The position numbers and the translations under genes were made by a program. A stretch of 64,000 bases of DNA from NCBI GenBank assembly GCA_964350265.1, contig CAYGJZ010000007.1:21994-85993 (forward strand). Reading direction: 5' to 3'. Numbering within the stretch: position 1 is the stretch's first letter; every line of letters starts with the position of its first letter. Positions 16,757 to 25,826 of the stretch are shown here, piece after piece. The stretch comes from BQJD01 sp964350265 (GTDB lineage: Bacteria > Pseudomonadota > Gammaproteobacteria > Arenicellales > CAJQKF01). The notes under the pieces are model-generated. The model saw only the letters and a program-made list of their open reading frames with translations, was not told where the DNA came from and made no database searches.

Positions 16757-17772
16757 CGCGGCATCGCCATCGACGCCAGCACGGCGTCTTCGCCGGGGTC
16801 GAAGACCCGGCGCCACAGGGCCGGGAAGAAGCCCGCCGGCAGCGCCGGTCGCGCCAGCCGCGCACCGGGAACCGCCTGCCACTGCTCGCCGTTGCGGGTC
16901 ATCAGCACGAAGCGGAACACGTAGGCCCCCTCGGTGCCCATGCGCAGGTCGGTGGCGAGGATGCGCTGCCCGTCGCTGGCGAGGGACACGAAGCCGTGGC
17001 TGAACCAGCGCAGGCGGGCCAGGGCGGGACTGCCGTCGAGCAGCGGCGCCAGCGCGTTGCCGCGGTCGTAGGCGGTGAAGCGCACCGCCGGGTCGTCGTC
17101 GAACAGCGAGGCAAAGCCCTGCAGGTAGCGCGTCGGCGTCATCACCACGATGCGCCACAGGGCGATGTTGAACGGGGCCGCGGTCACGTCCACGGCCTCG
17201 GCCTCGATGCCCTGCCGGGCCAGCGTTGCCTCGACCCGCCGTTCCATCCACTGCTGGGCGACGAGGCCGGCCAGCAGGTAGGCGCTGGACAGCGCAAGGC
17301 TGATGCCGGCGAGGCGCAGCGGCCGGCTCGGCCTGGCGAAGATGCCGATGGCCAGCAGCGCCAGCGGCAGGCTGTACAGCGGGTCGATGATGAACACGCT
17401 GCCGCCGGATACCGGTGGCAGCGGCAAAGGCCACAGCAACTGGGTGCCGTAGACGGTCAGCGCGTCGAGGCCGGCATGGGTGACCAGGACCAGCCACAGC
17501 AGCGCCAGGTGGCGACGGTAGCTGAAGCGCCGGTCCAGCGCCGCCATGACCCATGCCAGCAGCGGCGCGGCCACGGTGTGTACCAGCCAGGAGTGGGTCG
17601 GGCCGCGGTGGCGGACGAAGTTCTCCACCGCGTCGCCGTAGTCGATGAACACGTCCAGGTCCGGCGCGGTGCCGGCCAGCGCGCCGTACAGCCATGCCCG
17701 CCGCGGGTGGCGGCGGCCGGCGACCGCCACCCCCACGGCACCGCCGAGCAGCGCCTGGGTGATCGAGTCCAC
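16753..17772 (-). CDS. Metal-dependent hydrolase, YdjM/LexA-binding membrane family
   Basis: 339 residues from a GTG at 17772. The N-terminus VDSITQALLGGAVGVAVAG and following APDLDVFIDYGD ... HRGPTHSWLVHTV carry the His/Asp cluster of the DUF457/YdjM family of membrane-bound metal-dependent hydrolases. About five membrane segments span residues 5-190. The C-terminal 150 residues are soluble, probably periplasmic. Substrate unknown. It is 7 bp downstream of the flavin reductase gene, likely co-transcribed with it. Confidence 0.78.
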   Translation of the reverse strand: MDSITQALLGGAVGVAVAGRRHPRRAWLYGALAGTAPDLDVFIDYGDAVENFVRHRGPTHSWLVHTVAAPLLAWVMAALDRRFSYRRHLALLWLVLVTHAGLDALTVYGTQLLWPLPLPPVSGGSVFIIDPLYSLPLALLAIGIFARPSRPLRLAGISLALSSAYLLAGLVAQQWMERRVEATLARQGIEAEAVDVTAAPFNIALWRIVVMTPTRYLQGFASLFDDDPAVRFTAYDRGNALAPLLDGSPALARLRWFSHGFVSLASDGQRILATDLRMGTEGAYVFRFVLMTRNGEQWQAVPGARLARPALPAGFFPALWRRVFDPGEDAVLASMAMPR

Positions 17773-17779
17773 CGGCGGC

Positions 17780-18394
17780 CTACTCCGGTCGCGCCAGCCG
17801 CACGACTTCGCCGAAGGTGGCGTATTCGCTGGCGCCCAGGCGGGAAACCGGCCGGATGCGGTCGGCATGGATCTTCTGCCGGCCCTTGGCGTCCTCGCCG
17901 ATCACCGCATCGTCCACGAAGACCCGGTGCACCTCGCCGAGAATCAGGCTCTGCGGGGCATTGCCGACCTGGATGACCTGGTAGCGGCTGCAGGCCAGCG
18001 CCACCTTGGCGCTGGCCAGGCGGGGCAGGTCGAAGCCGTCGAAGGGCACGGTTTCCAGGCCCAGCTTGCTGACCTCCGATTCACCGTGGTCCAGGGTCGC
18101 CGCGGAGGCATTCATTGCCTCGAGGTTGTCCTCGTCGACGATGTGGACGACGAACAGGGGTTGTTGCTCGATGTTGGTCTTGGTGTCCTTGAACGCGCCG
18201 CCAGGCTTGCGGCCGGTGGAGACCAGCACCAGCGGCGGGTCGGCGCAGACCGCGTTGAAGTAGGAAAACGGCGCCAGGTTGTAGCCGCCGTCGGCGAACG
18301 GCGACAGCACCCAGGCGATGGGCCGCGGGATGATCGTCTGGATCATGGTGAAGTACACCTGGGCCGGGGAAAGGGTGGAGAGATCGATGATCAC
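17780..18394 (-). CDS. Flavin reductase family protein (DIM6/NTAB)
   Basis: 204-residue FMN-binding split-barrel protein. The N-terminal region IIPRPIAWVLSPFADGGYNLAPFSYFNAVCADPPLVLVS is the typical flavin reductase-like signature (IPRP...APFS.F). Members reduce FMN or FAD for partner monooxygenases or have unknown roles. No partner oxygenase gene is adjacent; it sits 30 bp downstream of rarD. Specific reaction not assignable. Confidence 0.85.
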   Translation of the reverse strand: MIIDLSTLSPAQVYFTMIQTIIPRPIAWVLSPFADGGYNLAPFSYFNAVCADPPLVLVSTGRKPGGAFKDTKTNIEQQPLFVVHIVDEDNLEAMNASAATLDHGESEVSKLGLETVPFDGFDLPRLASAKVALACSRYQVIQVGNAPQSLILGEVHRVFVDDAVIGEDAKGRQKIHADRIRPVSRLGASEYATFGEVVRLARPE

Positions 18395-18424
18395 AACGGT
18401 GTCCTCAAGTGGGAGTGGATGTAT

Positions 18425-19309
18425 TCAGGTGGCTGCCGGGGCGCGCCGGGCGGTGATAAAACCGTGGCTGGCGAACAGCGCCAGCGCGGTCCAGATGCAG
18501 GCGAAGGCGAACAGCTCGGCGCTGCGCAGCGGTTCGCCGTAGACGAACACGCCGAGGACGAACTGCATGCTCGGGGTGAGGTAGAACACGAGGCCGACGG
18601 TGGAGTAGTGCAACCGCCGGGCGGCCGCCACGAACAACAGCAGCGGCGTGGCGGTGACCGCGCCGGCGCCGATCAGCAGCAGGTTGGTGGACAGCGACAC
18701 CGTGCCGAAGGCGCCGCCCGGGGTGAGCAGCAGGTAGCCCCAGGCCAGCGGCGACACCAGCAGTGTTTCGATCAGCAACCCGGTGATCGAGTCCGAACGC
18801 GCCTTCTTGCGCAGTGCCCCGTAGGCGGCGAAGCTCATGCCCAGGGCCAGCGCCACCCAGGGCAGGGTGCCGTGGACCAGGATCAGGGCGCCCACCCCGC
18901 AGGCGGCGATGGCCACCGCCAGCCACTGCGCTCCCGCCAGTCGTTCGCGGAACATGGCCAGGCCGAAGACGACGTTGATCAGCGGCGTGAGAAAGTAGCC
19001 CATGCTCGCCTCCACCACCCGTTCCTCGGCCACTGCCCAGATGTAGATCCCCCAGTTGATGGAGATCAGCGCCGCGGTGGCCGCCAGCAGCGCCAGCTCC
19101 CGGGGTCGGCGCAGGACCTCGAGCACCACCGCGCCGTGGCGGCGCGCGAGGATGACCACGGCGATGAAGGGCACCGACCAGCTGACCCGGTGGGCCAGGA
19201 TCTCCAGGGTGTCGACGTGGCCGAGCAGTTTCCAGTACACCGGGAACAGCCCCCAGATGGTGAACGCGCCGAGGGCGAAGGCGAAGCCGGCGAGCAGGTC
19301 GCGGTTCAC
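18425..19309 (-). CDS. rarD: EamA family transporter RarD
   Basis: 294-residue, ten-helix drug/metabolite transporter superfamily protein of the RarD subfamily (FALGAFTIWGLFPVYWKLL near the N-terminus; LAHRVSWSVPF; STVGLVFYLTPSMQFVLGVF). The GTG start at 19309 overlaps the trmL stop (GTGA) and gives the same length as E. coli RarD. Often annotated chloramphenicol-sensitive protein; physiological substrate not established. Confidence 0.9.
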   Translation of the reverse strand: MNRDLLAGFAFALGAFTIWGLFPVYWKLLGHVDTLEILAHRVSWSVPFIAVVILARRHGAVVLEVLRRPRELALLAATAALISINWGIYIWAVAEERVVEASMGYFLTPLINVVFGLAMFRERLAGAQWLAVAIAACGVGALILVHGTLPWVALALGMSFAAYGALRKKARSDSITGLLIETLLVSPLAWGYLLLTPGGAFGTVSLSTNLLLIGAGAVTATPLLLFVAAARRLHYSTVGLVFYLTPSMQFVLGVFVYGEPLRSAELFAFACIWTALALFASHGFITARRAPAAT

Positions 19310-19770
19310 GCGGCACCGCCGAAGGCATGCTGTCGCCAGGCCTCGTACACCGCCACCGCCACCGTGTTGGACAGGTTCAGGCTGCGGCTGCCCGGCTGCA
19401 TCGGCAGCCGGACCCGGCCTTCCTCCGGCGCCAGCGTCCGCACCTGCGCCGGCAGGCCGCGGCTTTCCGGGCCGAACAGCAGCACCGCGCCCGCCGGGTA
19501 GCGCACCTGGTCGAAGCGCAGCCGGTGGTGGGTGGAGAAGGTGAAACGCGCCACTTCGCCGCAGGCGGCGAGGGCGGTGTCGAGGTCGTCGTGCACGAAG
19601 AGGGCAGCGAATTCGTGGTAGTCCAGGCCGGCCCGTCGCAGGGCACGGTGGTCGATGTCGAAGCCCAGCGGGCGCACCAGGTGCAGGGTACAGCCGGTGT
19701 TCGCGCACAGGCGGATGACGTTGCCGGTATTGGGCGGAATCTCCGGCTGGTAGAGCACCACGTTGAACAT
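19306..19770 (-). CDS. trmL: tRNA (cytidine(34)-2'-O)-methyltransferase TrmL
   Basis: SPOUT-class methyltransferase that 2'-O-methylates the wobble base of tRNA-Leu isoacceptors. 154 residues with motif 1 PEIPPNTGNVIRLCANTG, motif 2 LLFGPESRGLP and motif 3 LNLSNTVAVAVYEA, forming the trefoil-knot SAM site. Coupled to rarD by a GTGA overlap. Confidence 0.93.
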   Translation of the reverse strand: MFNVVLYQPEIPPNTGNVIRLCANTGCTLHLVRPLGFDIDHRALRRAGLDYHEFAALFVHDDLDTALAACGEVARFTFSTHHRLRFDQVRYPAGAVLLFGPESRGLPAQVRTLAPEEGRVRLPMQPGSRSLNLSNTVAVAVYEAWRQHAFGGAA

Positions 19771-19846
19771 TGGTTTTTTCGGCGGGTCGGGGCGAGCGGT
19801 GGCTGGCGGATGGTCGACGCCGGTCGACCCGGCCCGGTGGCGTCCG

Positions 19847-20260
19847 CTAGAACGGCTTGACCACCACCAGGATGATCACCGCCACCAGGATGAGAACCGG
19901 GAACTCGTTGAACCAGCGGTAGAACACGTGGCCACGGGTGTTGGCGTCATTGGCAAAGGTGCGCAGGATTCTACCGCACCACAGGTGGTAGCCGACCAGC
20001 ACCGCCACCAGCGCCAGCTTGGCATGCAGCCAGCCGCCGGAAAAACCGTAGCCCAGCCACAGCCAGGTGCCGAAGAAGACGGTGGCGATGCCGCCGGGGG
20101 TGGTGATGCCGTAGTACAGCTTGCGCTCCATCACCTTGAAGCGCTCCTGCCCGGCGCGGTCCTCGCACAGGGCATGGTAGACGAACAGCCGTGGCAGGTA
20201 GAACAGCCCGGCAAACCACGTCACCATGAAGATGATGTGCGCCGACTTGATCCACAGCAT
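19847..20260 (-). CDS. hemJ: Protoporphyrinogen oxidase HemJ (CopD-like family)
   Basis: 137-residue integral membrane protein with four helices. The conserved start WIKSAHIIFMVTWFAGLFYLPRLFVYH and a TPGG loop are diagnostic of HemJ, which oxidises protoporphyrinogen IX in bacteria lacking HemY or HemG. Conserved His8 and Arg24 are present. With hemW and hemF elsewhere in the window it supports an aerobic heme route. Confidence 0.88.
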   Translation of the reverse strand: MLWIKSAHIIFMVTWFAGLFYLPRLFVYHALCEDRAGQERFKVMERKLYYGITTPGGIATVFFGTWLWLGYGFSGGWLHAKLALVAVLVGYHLWCGRILRTFANDANTRGHVFYRWFNEFPVLILVAVIILVVVKPF

Positions 20261-20275
20261 TGCCGCGGGGACCGC

Positions 20276-20917
20276 TCAGCGTGACCGCGAATCCGGACCC
20301 GGCGGTGGCGCCGGTGCCGGCTTGTGGCCGGAGAAGAAATTGGCGATCTTGCGCACCACCGCCACGATGCCGCGCCAGATGCGCGGCAGCAGCCAGATCA
20401 TGCCGGCGATCAGCAGCACCATGACGACCAGGAAGGCCACCGGGTAGTTCAGCGCCGTCCACAGGCCGCCGATCACCGCCACGTCCTCGCCGATGCTCGC
20501 CGCCCAGTTGCTGAACGGCTCCGGCGAGGTATTGATCAGCACGCGGCTGCCGGCCTTGGTGGCGTGGGCGCCGGCGGTGAGGGTGCCGCCGAGAATCAAC
20601 CCGGCCAGTTCCGCGCCGGGGCCGAGCGGGCTGATGGCTCCGGCGGCGAGCATGGCGCCGGCGGGGATGCGGATGAAACTGTGCAGCGCGTCCCAGGCGG
20701 TGTCGACCCCGGGTACCTTGTCGGCGAAGAACTCCACGCAGTACATCAACGCCGCGGCGCCGATGACCAGCGGATTGGCCAGCACCTCGAGATCGGGAGG
20801 CAGGTCGATGCTGCCGGTTGCCCCCATCCAGCCGAGCATGGCGATGGCGGCGTACAGGTTGATGCCGCTGGCCCATGCTACGCCCATGGTGGCAGCGAGT
20901 ATCGATGCGATTTCCAT
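20276..20917 (-). CDS. DUF4126 domain-containing membrane protein
   Basis: 213 residues with about five hydrophobic segments. The N-terminal SILAATMGVAWASGINLYAAIAMLG and the DALHSFIRIPAGAMLAAGAI segment are typical of DUF4126. The C-terminus ends in a Pro/Ala-rich cytoplasmic tail after a last helix. Function unknown. It lies 15 bp upstream of hemJ, so the two may be co-transcribed; the pairing alone does not imply a heme role. Confidence 0.8.
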   Translation of the reverse strand: MEIASILAATMGVAWASGINLYAAIAMLGWMGATGSIDLPPDLEVLANPLVIGAAALMYCVEFFADKVPGVDTAWDALHSFIRIPAGAMLAAGAISPLGPGAELAGLILGGTLTAGAHATKAGSRVLINTSPEPFSNWAASIGEDVAVIGGLWTALNYPVAFLVVMVLLIAGMIWLLPRIWRGIVAVVRKIANFFSGHKPAPAPPPGPDSRSR

Positions 20918-21142
20918 GATGTTCTTCGTGTCTGGACGTGGTACCGATGAACTGCGCGAACCTCGTGCCGCGGGCCTTGCCGGGCCTTCGCCGGCGACGA
21001 TTGAGGGCCCGCCCCGGCGGGTCGCTTCCCGGTCATTCTCCCCGCGTCACCGGGGTTCCGGTGACCCGTTTGCGGGCAGAAACTGGTCCTGATGGTAAAT
21101 GAAGTAGTATGCCGGGCCAATGATCCACGACGTTTTATTTTC

Positions 21143-21796
21143 ATGAGCCGGCTCGATCGCGCCGCGCTGCGGCGGGCCTGCGATGAACTGGCGCGGCGCG
21201 AACCGGCCCTGGCGGCGGCGCTCGAGCGACATGGCTACCCGCCGCTGTGGCGACGCCGCGGCGGCTTTGCCACGCTGGTGACGATCATTCTCGAGCAGCA
21301 GGTGTCGCTGGACTCGGCACGGGCCCTGTACCGGCGGCTCGAGCAGCGACTGGGCACGGTGGATGCGCCCGCGGTGCGGGCGCTGGGCGAGGCGGGCTTG
21401 CGTGGTCTTGGCCTGACCCGGCAGAAGGCGGCCTACTGCGCGCGGCTGGCGGCGCGGGTGGAGGACGGTCGCACGTCCTTTCACCGCATCGCCCGTGCCG
21501 ACGATGCCGCCGCCCGCTCGGCGCTGCTGGCCATCGACGGTGTCGGCCCGTGGACCGCCGATGTCTACCTGCTGTTCGTGGCCGGACGGCCGGACATCTG
21601 GCCACCGGGCGACGTGGCGCTGATCCGGTCGGTGGAGGAGGTGTTCGGCATCGACGCCGGCGATGGCGGCCTGCGCATGCGCGACGCCGCCTGCCAGGCC
21701 CTGGCCGAACGCTGGCGTCCGTGGCGGTCGGTGGCGGCGCGCCTGCTGTGGCACGCCTACCTGGAACGGCGCGGACGGCGCGTGCCGCCCGCCTGA
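21143..21796 (+). CDS. DNA-3-methyladenine glycosylase, HhH-GPD family (AlkA-like)
   Basis: 217-residue base-excision glycosylase. The helix-hairpin-helix-GPD core reads LLAIDGVGPWTADVYLLFVAGRPDIWPPGDVAL, with catalytic Asp in PPGD. The segment TLVTIILEQQVSLDSARALYRRL matches AlkA-type enzymes. It lacks the N-terminal beta domain of E. coli AlkA, as do many short bacterial homologues. The start at 21143 was chosen over an ATG 51 bp upstream because conserved sequence begins there. Confidence 0.88.
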   Translation: MSRLDRAALRRACDELARREPALAAALERHGYPPLWRRRGGFATLVTIILEQQVSLDSARALYRRLEQRLGTVDAPAVRALGEAGLRGLGLTRQKAAYCARLAARVEDGRTSFHRIARADDAAARSALLAIDGVGPWTADVYLLFVAGRPDIWPPGDVALIRSVEEVFGIDAGDGGLRMRDAACQALAERWRPWRSVAARLLWHAYLERRGRRVPPA

Positions 21797-21804
21797 GCAG
21801 CCGG

Positions 21805-22224
21805 TCAGGCCACCGCGACCACGCGCACGTCGAAGGACAACGGTTCCCCGGCCAGCGGGTGATTGCAGTCGAGCACGGCGCTGTCCTCCGCCACCTCGTG
21901 CACGCGCACGCGGATTTCCTGGCCGTCTTCGCGGCGAGCCATCAGCGGTGCGCCGACCTCGCGGGCACCCTCGGGGAGCTGCGCCAGGTCGACGGTGAAG
22001 CGCAGCGATTCGTCCACCTCGCCGTAGCCTTCGCCGGGAGCCAGTTCCACCGAGCGCGTGTCTCCCGGCGCCATGCCGACCAGCGCGGCGTCCAGTGCCG
22101 GCAGGATCTGGCCGCCGCCTGCCTCGTAGACCAGCGGGTCCTTGCCGACGTTGCTGTCGACCACGGTGCCGTCGGTGAGGGTCAGGGTGTACTCGATGGA
22201 AACGGTCTTTCCGGTTTCGATCAC
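21805..22224 (-). CDS. FKBP-type peptidyl-prolyl isomerase (SlyD/SlpA-like)
   Basis: 139 residues from a GTG at 22224. FKBP strands read VSIEYTLTLTDGTVVDSN, then the insert-in-flap region, ending in the SlyD/SlpA hallmark NHPLAGEPLSFDVRVV. There is no His-rich metal-binding tail as in SlyD, so SlpA-like is the closer fit. Folding helper, cytoplasmic. The stop is 8 bp from the convergent glycosylase stop. Confidence 0.88.
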   Translation of the reverse strand: MIETGKTVSIEYTLTLTDGTVVDSNVGKDPLVYEAGGGQILPALDAALVGMAPGDTRSVELAPGEGYGEVDESLRFTVDLAQLPEGAREVGAPLMARREDGQEIRVRVHEVAEDSAVLDCNHPLAGEPLSFDVRVVAVA

Positions 22225-22328
22225 GATGGGCTCTCCGGGTGGGAATCGGTGGGAATGCGCGCGCAGGCGATGACCACCGACCCTAACACGCCCGGGTCGA
22301 CCCGGTCGAACCGGCCCGGCGCGCGGCT

Positions 22329-22428
22329 NNNNNNNNNNNNNNNNNNNNNNNNNNNNNNNNNNNNNNNNNNNNNNNNNNNNNNNNNNNNNNNNNNNNNNNN
22401 NNNNNNNNNNNNNNNNNNNNNNNNNNNN
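22329..22428. other. Assembly gap (100 N)
   Basis: Exactly 100 N, the conventional filler for a gap of unknown size. It removes the 3' end of the molybdopterin oxidoreductase gene and whatever lies between it and the FKBP gene. The true length is unknown. Confidence 0.99.
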
Positions 22429-24465
22429 TGCACGCTCAAGTTCGACGAAGGTGTCGTTGTAGCAGGCACCGCCCATGATGTCGGCCTTGGCATCGGCGTC
22501 GACCAGCGCGTTCACCGTCTGCCCGGTGGCGCTGGTGGCCAGCCAGGTGCCCTTGGCGCTGTACAGCACGCCGGGCATCACCCGGTCGCTGATGCGCGCC
22601 ACCAGCGCGACTTCGCCGAGCCGGTTGCTGACCAGCACCGGGTCGCCGTCGCCGATGCCGCGCCGGGCGGCGTCGTCGGGGTGGATCTCCACGTCTTCCG
22701 GCCCGCCGCTGTCGGCGTGACCGCCGAAGGTGGCGTTGGTGCGGCGGCGGGAGGAGGGGGAGATGAGCATCAGCGAGGCATCGGCACGGGCTTCGCGGAA
22801 GCGCGGCAGACCGCAGCCGAAGCGCTCCTCGAGATCGGTGCTGACCAGCTCGATGCGGCCGGAGGGTGTTTTCGGAAACACGGTGTCGAACATCACCAGT
22901 GGCCGGCCATCGGGGTGATCCATGGCAATGGCGCGATGCACGGGCAGCTCGTCGCCGGCGCCCGGCAGGCGCGGGTCGTCGGCGTCGACGGCGGCGCGCA
23001 TCAAGGCCGCGTCATCGTCCTTGAAGCACGGCTCGTCGAAGCCGAATCGCTCGGCCAGTCGACGGAAGATCTCGGTGTTCGGCAGTGCCTCGCCCACCGG
23101 GGGGATGACCGGTGCCGCCCGCTGCAGCCAGTTCTGCCCGTAGGCGCCGTAGACGTCGTCGTACTCGAAGTGGCTGGCCGCCGGCAGCACCACGTCGGCA
23201 TGGCGCATGGAGTCGGTCATGACCACGTCGATGCCGCAGATGAACAGGTCCTCGCGCAACAGCGCGCGGCGCAGGCGGTTCTGGTCCGGGTGGGTGCACA
23301 GCGGGTTGTGGTTGTAGATCACCAGGGCGTCGATGGGCGGGTCCATGGCCGGGTCGAGCAGCCGCGCGCCGGTGTCGACGATGTTGACCAGGCGGGGCTG
23401 GCCACGGGCGAGGTCGGGGCGTTCCAGTGCCTCGTCGGTATAGGGAAAGGCGGCGCTGTGCTTGGCGATGATGCCGGCACCGACCCGGCCGAAGGCACCG
23501 CGCAGGGCCGACAGTGCGCAGATGGCGCGAATGCTGGAGCCACCGTTGCGACCGCGTTCCATGCCGTTGCCGATGGACACGGCGACGTGGCGGGTGGCGC
23601 AGTAGGCGTCCGCCAGGGCCTCGATGGTGGACCGCGGCAGGTGGCAGACACGCGCGGCGTCGTCGATGGACCAGGCCCGCGCCGCCGCCAGGTAGTCTTC
23701 CAGGCCGTGCACGTGGCGGGCGACGAAGTCCGTGTCGATGGCGCCGCGCCGCTCGAACTCGGCCGCCAGCGCCAACGCCAGCACCACGTCGGTGCCGGGC
23801 AGCGGCTGCACGTGCAATGCGCACTGTTCGGCGACGCGCACGCGTTTCGGATCGACCACCACCACCTTCGCGCCGCGTGCCCGGGCCGCCTTGAGCACCC
23901 GTGCGAAGTGCAGGTTGGAGACGGTCACGTTGTTGCCCCAGACCACCACCAGGTCGGCTTCCGCGGCCTGCTCCGGGGGCATGCCGGGGGCGGCGCCGAA
24001 CAGGCTGGTATAGGCGGTGCCGCGCACCGCGCCGCACAGCGGTCCGCGGTCCAGGCGGGTGGCGCCGAGCCGGTGGAAGAAGCGCGTGGCCATGGAGCCG
24101 CCGGCCAGCCGGCCGTGGGGGCCGGCATAGTTCAACGGCATCACCGTTTCCGGGCCGTGGCGCTCGATGGCCGCGGCCAGCCCCAGGTGCACCCGCGACA
24201 GAGCCTCGTCCCAGGAGACTGCCCGGAACTCGCCGCTGCCGCGACGGCCGGTACGGATGAGCGGCGTGGTCAGCCGGCCCTCGCCGTGGACGAAGTCCGG
24301 GTAGTAGCGGGCCACTTTCTCGCACACCACGCCGGCGGTGAAGGGATTCGCGTGGCTGCCGCGGACCCGGGTGATGCGACCGTCCTCGACGGTGACGTCG
24401 AGGCTGCAGGTGTCGGGGCAGTCCAGCGGGCAAACGCTGGGCAGGATCTGGCGTTGGCTGTCCAT
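22429..24465 (-). CDS. Molybdopterin-dependent oxidoreductase (DMSO reductase family), C-terminus lost in gap
   Basis: 679 residues are visible from the ATG at 24465 to the gap edge. N-terminal [4Fe-4S] cysteines 12, 16, 20 and 48 lie in CPLDCPDTC and GVVCEK, followed by bis-MGD binding domains (WGNNVTVSNLH, VVVDPKRV, MTDSMRHADVVLPAASHFEY) and the start of the C-terminal molydop_binding domain (DGDPVLVSNRLGEVALVARI). No Tat signal, so probably cytoplasmic. Closest to the BisC/anaerobic dehydrogenase-like group; substrate unknown. moaB, moaD and moaE in the window can supply cofactor steps. Confidence 0.85.
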
Positions 24466-24657
24466 GGGGGCGACCGGTTCGGTGCGGAACGGGCGGTTGT
24501 ACCACGAGTTGCCGGCAAAGTCGCGGCATCTCGCTGAACCCATCGGCAGCATCCGGTTGGCACTTCCGCCCGCGGGCCGCCGGGCTACACTCGACTGTTT
24601 GCCCGCGCAACCCTCCGCGCGACGGCAGGCCAGAGCAACCAAGACGGGAGATGCCGC

Positions 24658-25803
24658 ATGAGTGACACAGGCGAGAAGATCGAGATCAGGCGTGGCTTGA
24701 AGGGCGTGTACTTCGACCGTTCCCCGACCAGCTTCATCGACGGGCGTGCCGGGGAACTGCGCTACCGGGGATACTCCATCCACGACCTGGCGCAGCATTC
24801 CAACTTCGAGGAGACCGCCTACCTGCTGATCTACGGCGAGCTGCCCACCCGTGCGCAACTGGATGCGTTCAGTGCCGAGCTGCGTGCCGCCCGCGCATTG
24901 CCCGGGGCGGTGATTGACATCATCGGCAAGGTCGCCCAGGCACACCCGATGGAGGTGCTGCGCACCGCGGTGTCGGCGCTGGGCGCCACCGATCCGGAAG
25001 TGGCCGACAACGACGCCGACGCCGTGCGTCGCAAGGGCATCCGGCTGACCTCGCAGGTGCCGGCCATCGTTGCCGCCCATCATCACCTGCGCAACGGTCG
25101 CGCGGTGGTCGAGCCGCGGGACGATCTTGCCCATGCCGCGCACTTTCTCTACGGCGTGACCGGCGAAGTGCCGAGCGAGGACTCGGCACGGCTGATGGAC
25201 ACCGACATGGTGCTGCACGCCGAGCATGGCGCCAATGCCTCGTCGTTCACCGCGCGGGTGGTGGCCGGCACCGACGCCAACCTGCATGCCGCGGTCACCG
25301 CCGCGGTGGCAGCGTTGTCCGGCCCGGCCCACGGTGGCGCGGCGGAGAACGTCATGCGCATGGCACAGGAGGTGGGCAGCCCGGACAGGGCGGCTGCCTA
25401 CGTCAAGGCCAAGCGCGGCAACCGCGAACCGGTGATGGGCTTTGGCCATCGCGTCTACCGTGCCGAGGACCCGCGGGCCCGGCACATGCGCGAAGGGGTG
25501 CAGCGACTGTCCGAGCAGATGGGCCAGCCGCACTGGTACGAGATCCTGCAGGCCATCGTCGAGGCGATGAAGCCCTATGCCCGGCACGGCGTGAACGTGA
25601 ACGTGGACTTCTACGCCGGCGTGGTCTACTACCTGCACGGCATTCCCGAGGACCTGTTCGTGCCGATCTTTGCCGTCGGCCGCGTCCCCGGCTGGACCGT
25701 GCAGGTGCTCGAGCAGATCGAGAACAACATCCTGATCCGTCCGCTGACCCTGTACAACGGCCCCGAGCCGCGCGACTACCTGCCCATCGACCAGCGCGGC
25801 TGA
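24658..25803 (+). CDS. Citrate synthase, short (CitZ/PrpC-like) type
   Basis: 381-residue citrate synthase fold. Catalytic triad equivalents are His225 in SGPAHGGAAENV, His264 in GFGHRVYR and Asp317 in VDFYAG. The N-terminus RRGLKGVYFDRSPTSFIDG matches the short dimeric type also used by 2-methylcitrate synthases; with no prpB, prpD or acnD genes nearby, citrate synthase is preferred. Convergent with pta, which interconverts acetyl-CoA, its substrate, and acetyl phosphate. Confidence 0.88.
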   Translation: MSDTGEKIEIRRGLKGVYFDRSPTSFIDGRAGELRYRGYSIHDLAQHSNFEETAYLLIYGELPTRAQLDAFSAELRAARALPGAVIDIIGKVAQAHPMEVLRTAVSALGATDPEVADNDADAVRRKGIRLTSQVPAIVAAHHHLRNGRAVVEPRDDLAHAAHFLYGVTGEVPSEDSARLMDTDMVLHAEHGANASSFTARVVAGTDANLHAAVTAAVAALSGPAHGGAAENVMRMAQEVGSPDRAAAYVKAKRGNREPVMGFGHRVYRAEDPRARHMREGVQRLSEQMGQPHWYEILQAIVEAMKPYARHGVNVNVDFYAGVVYYLHGIPEDLFVPIFAVGRVPGWTVQVLEQIENNILIRPLTLYNGPEPRDYLPIDQRG

Positions 25804-25826
25804 AGCACGCGCCCGACCGGGTCGTA

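Noticed and set aside
21247..24537. Long plus-strand open frame antisense to the molybdopterin oxidoreductase and FKBP genes
   Set aside because: It spans the N gap and shows no domain; the minus strand carries recognisable proteins throughout.
24550..24600. Sigma-54 promoter (TTGGCAC...) before citrate synthase
   Set aside because: TGGCAC is present but the downstream TTGC element is missing at the required spacing.
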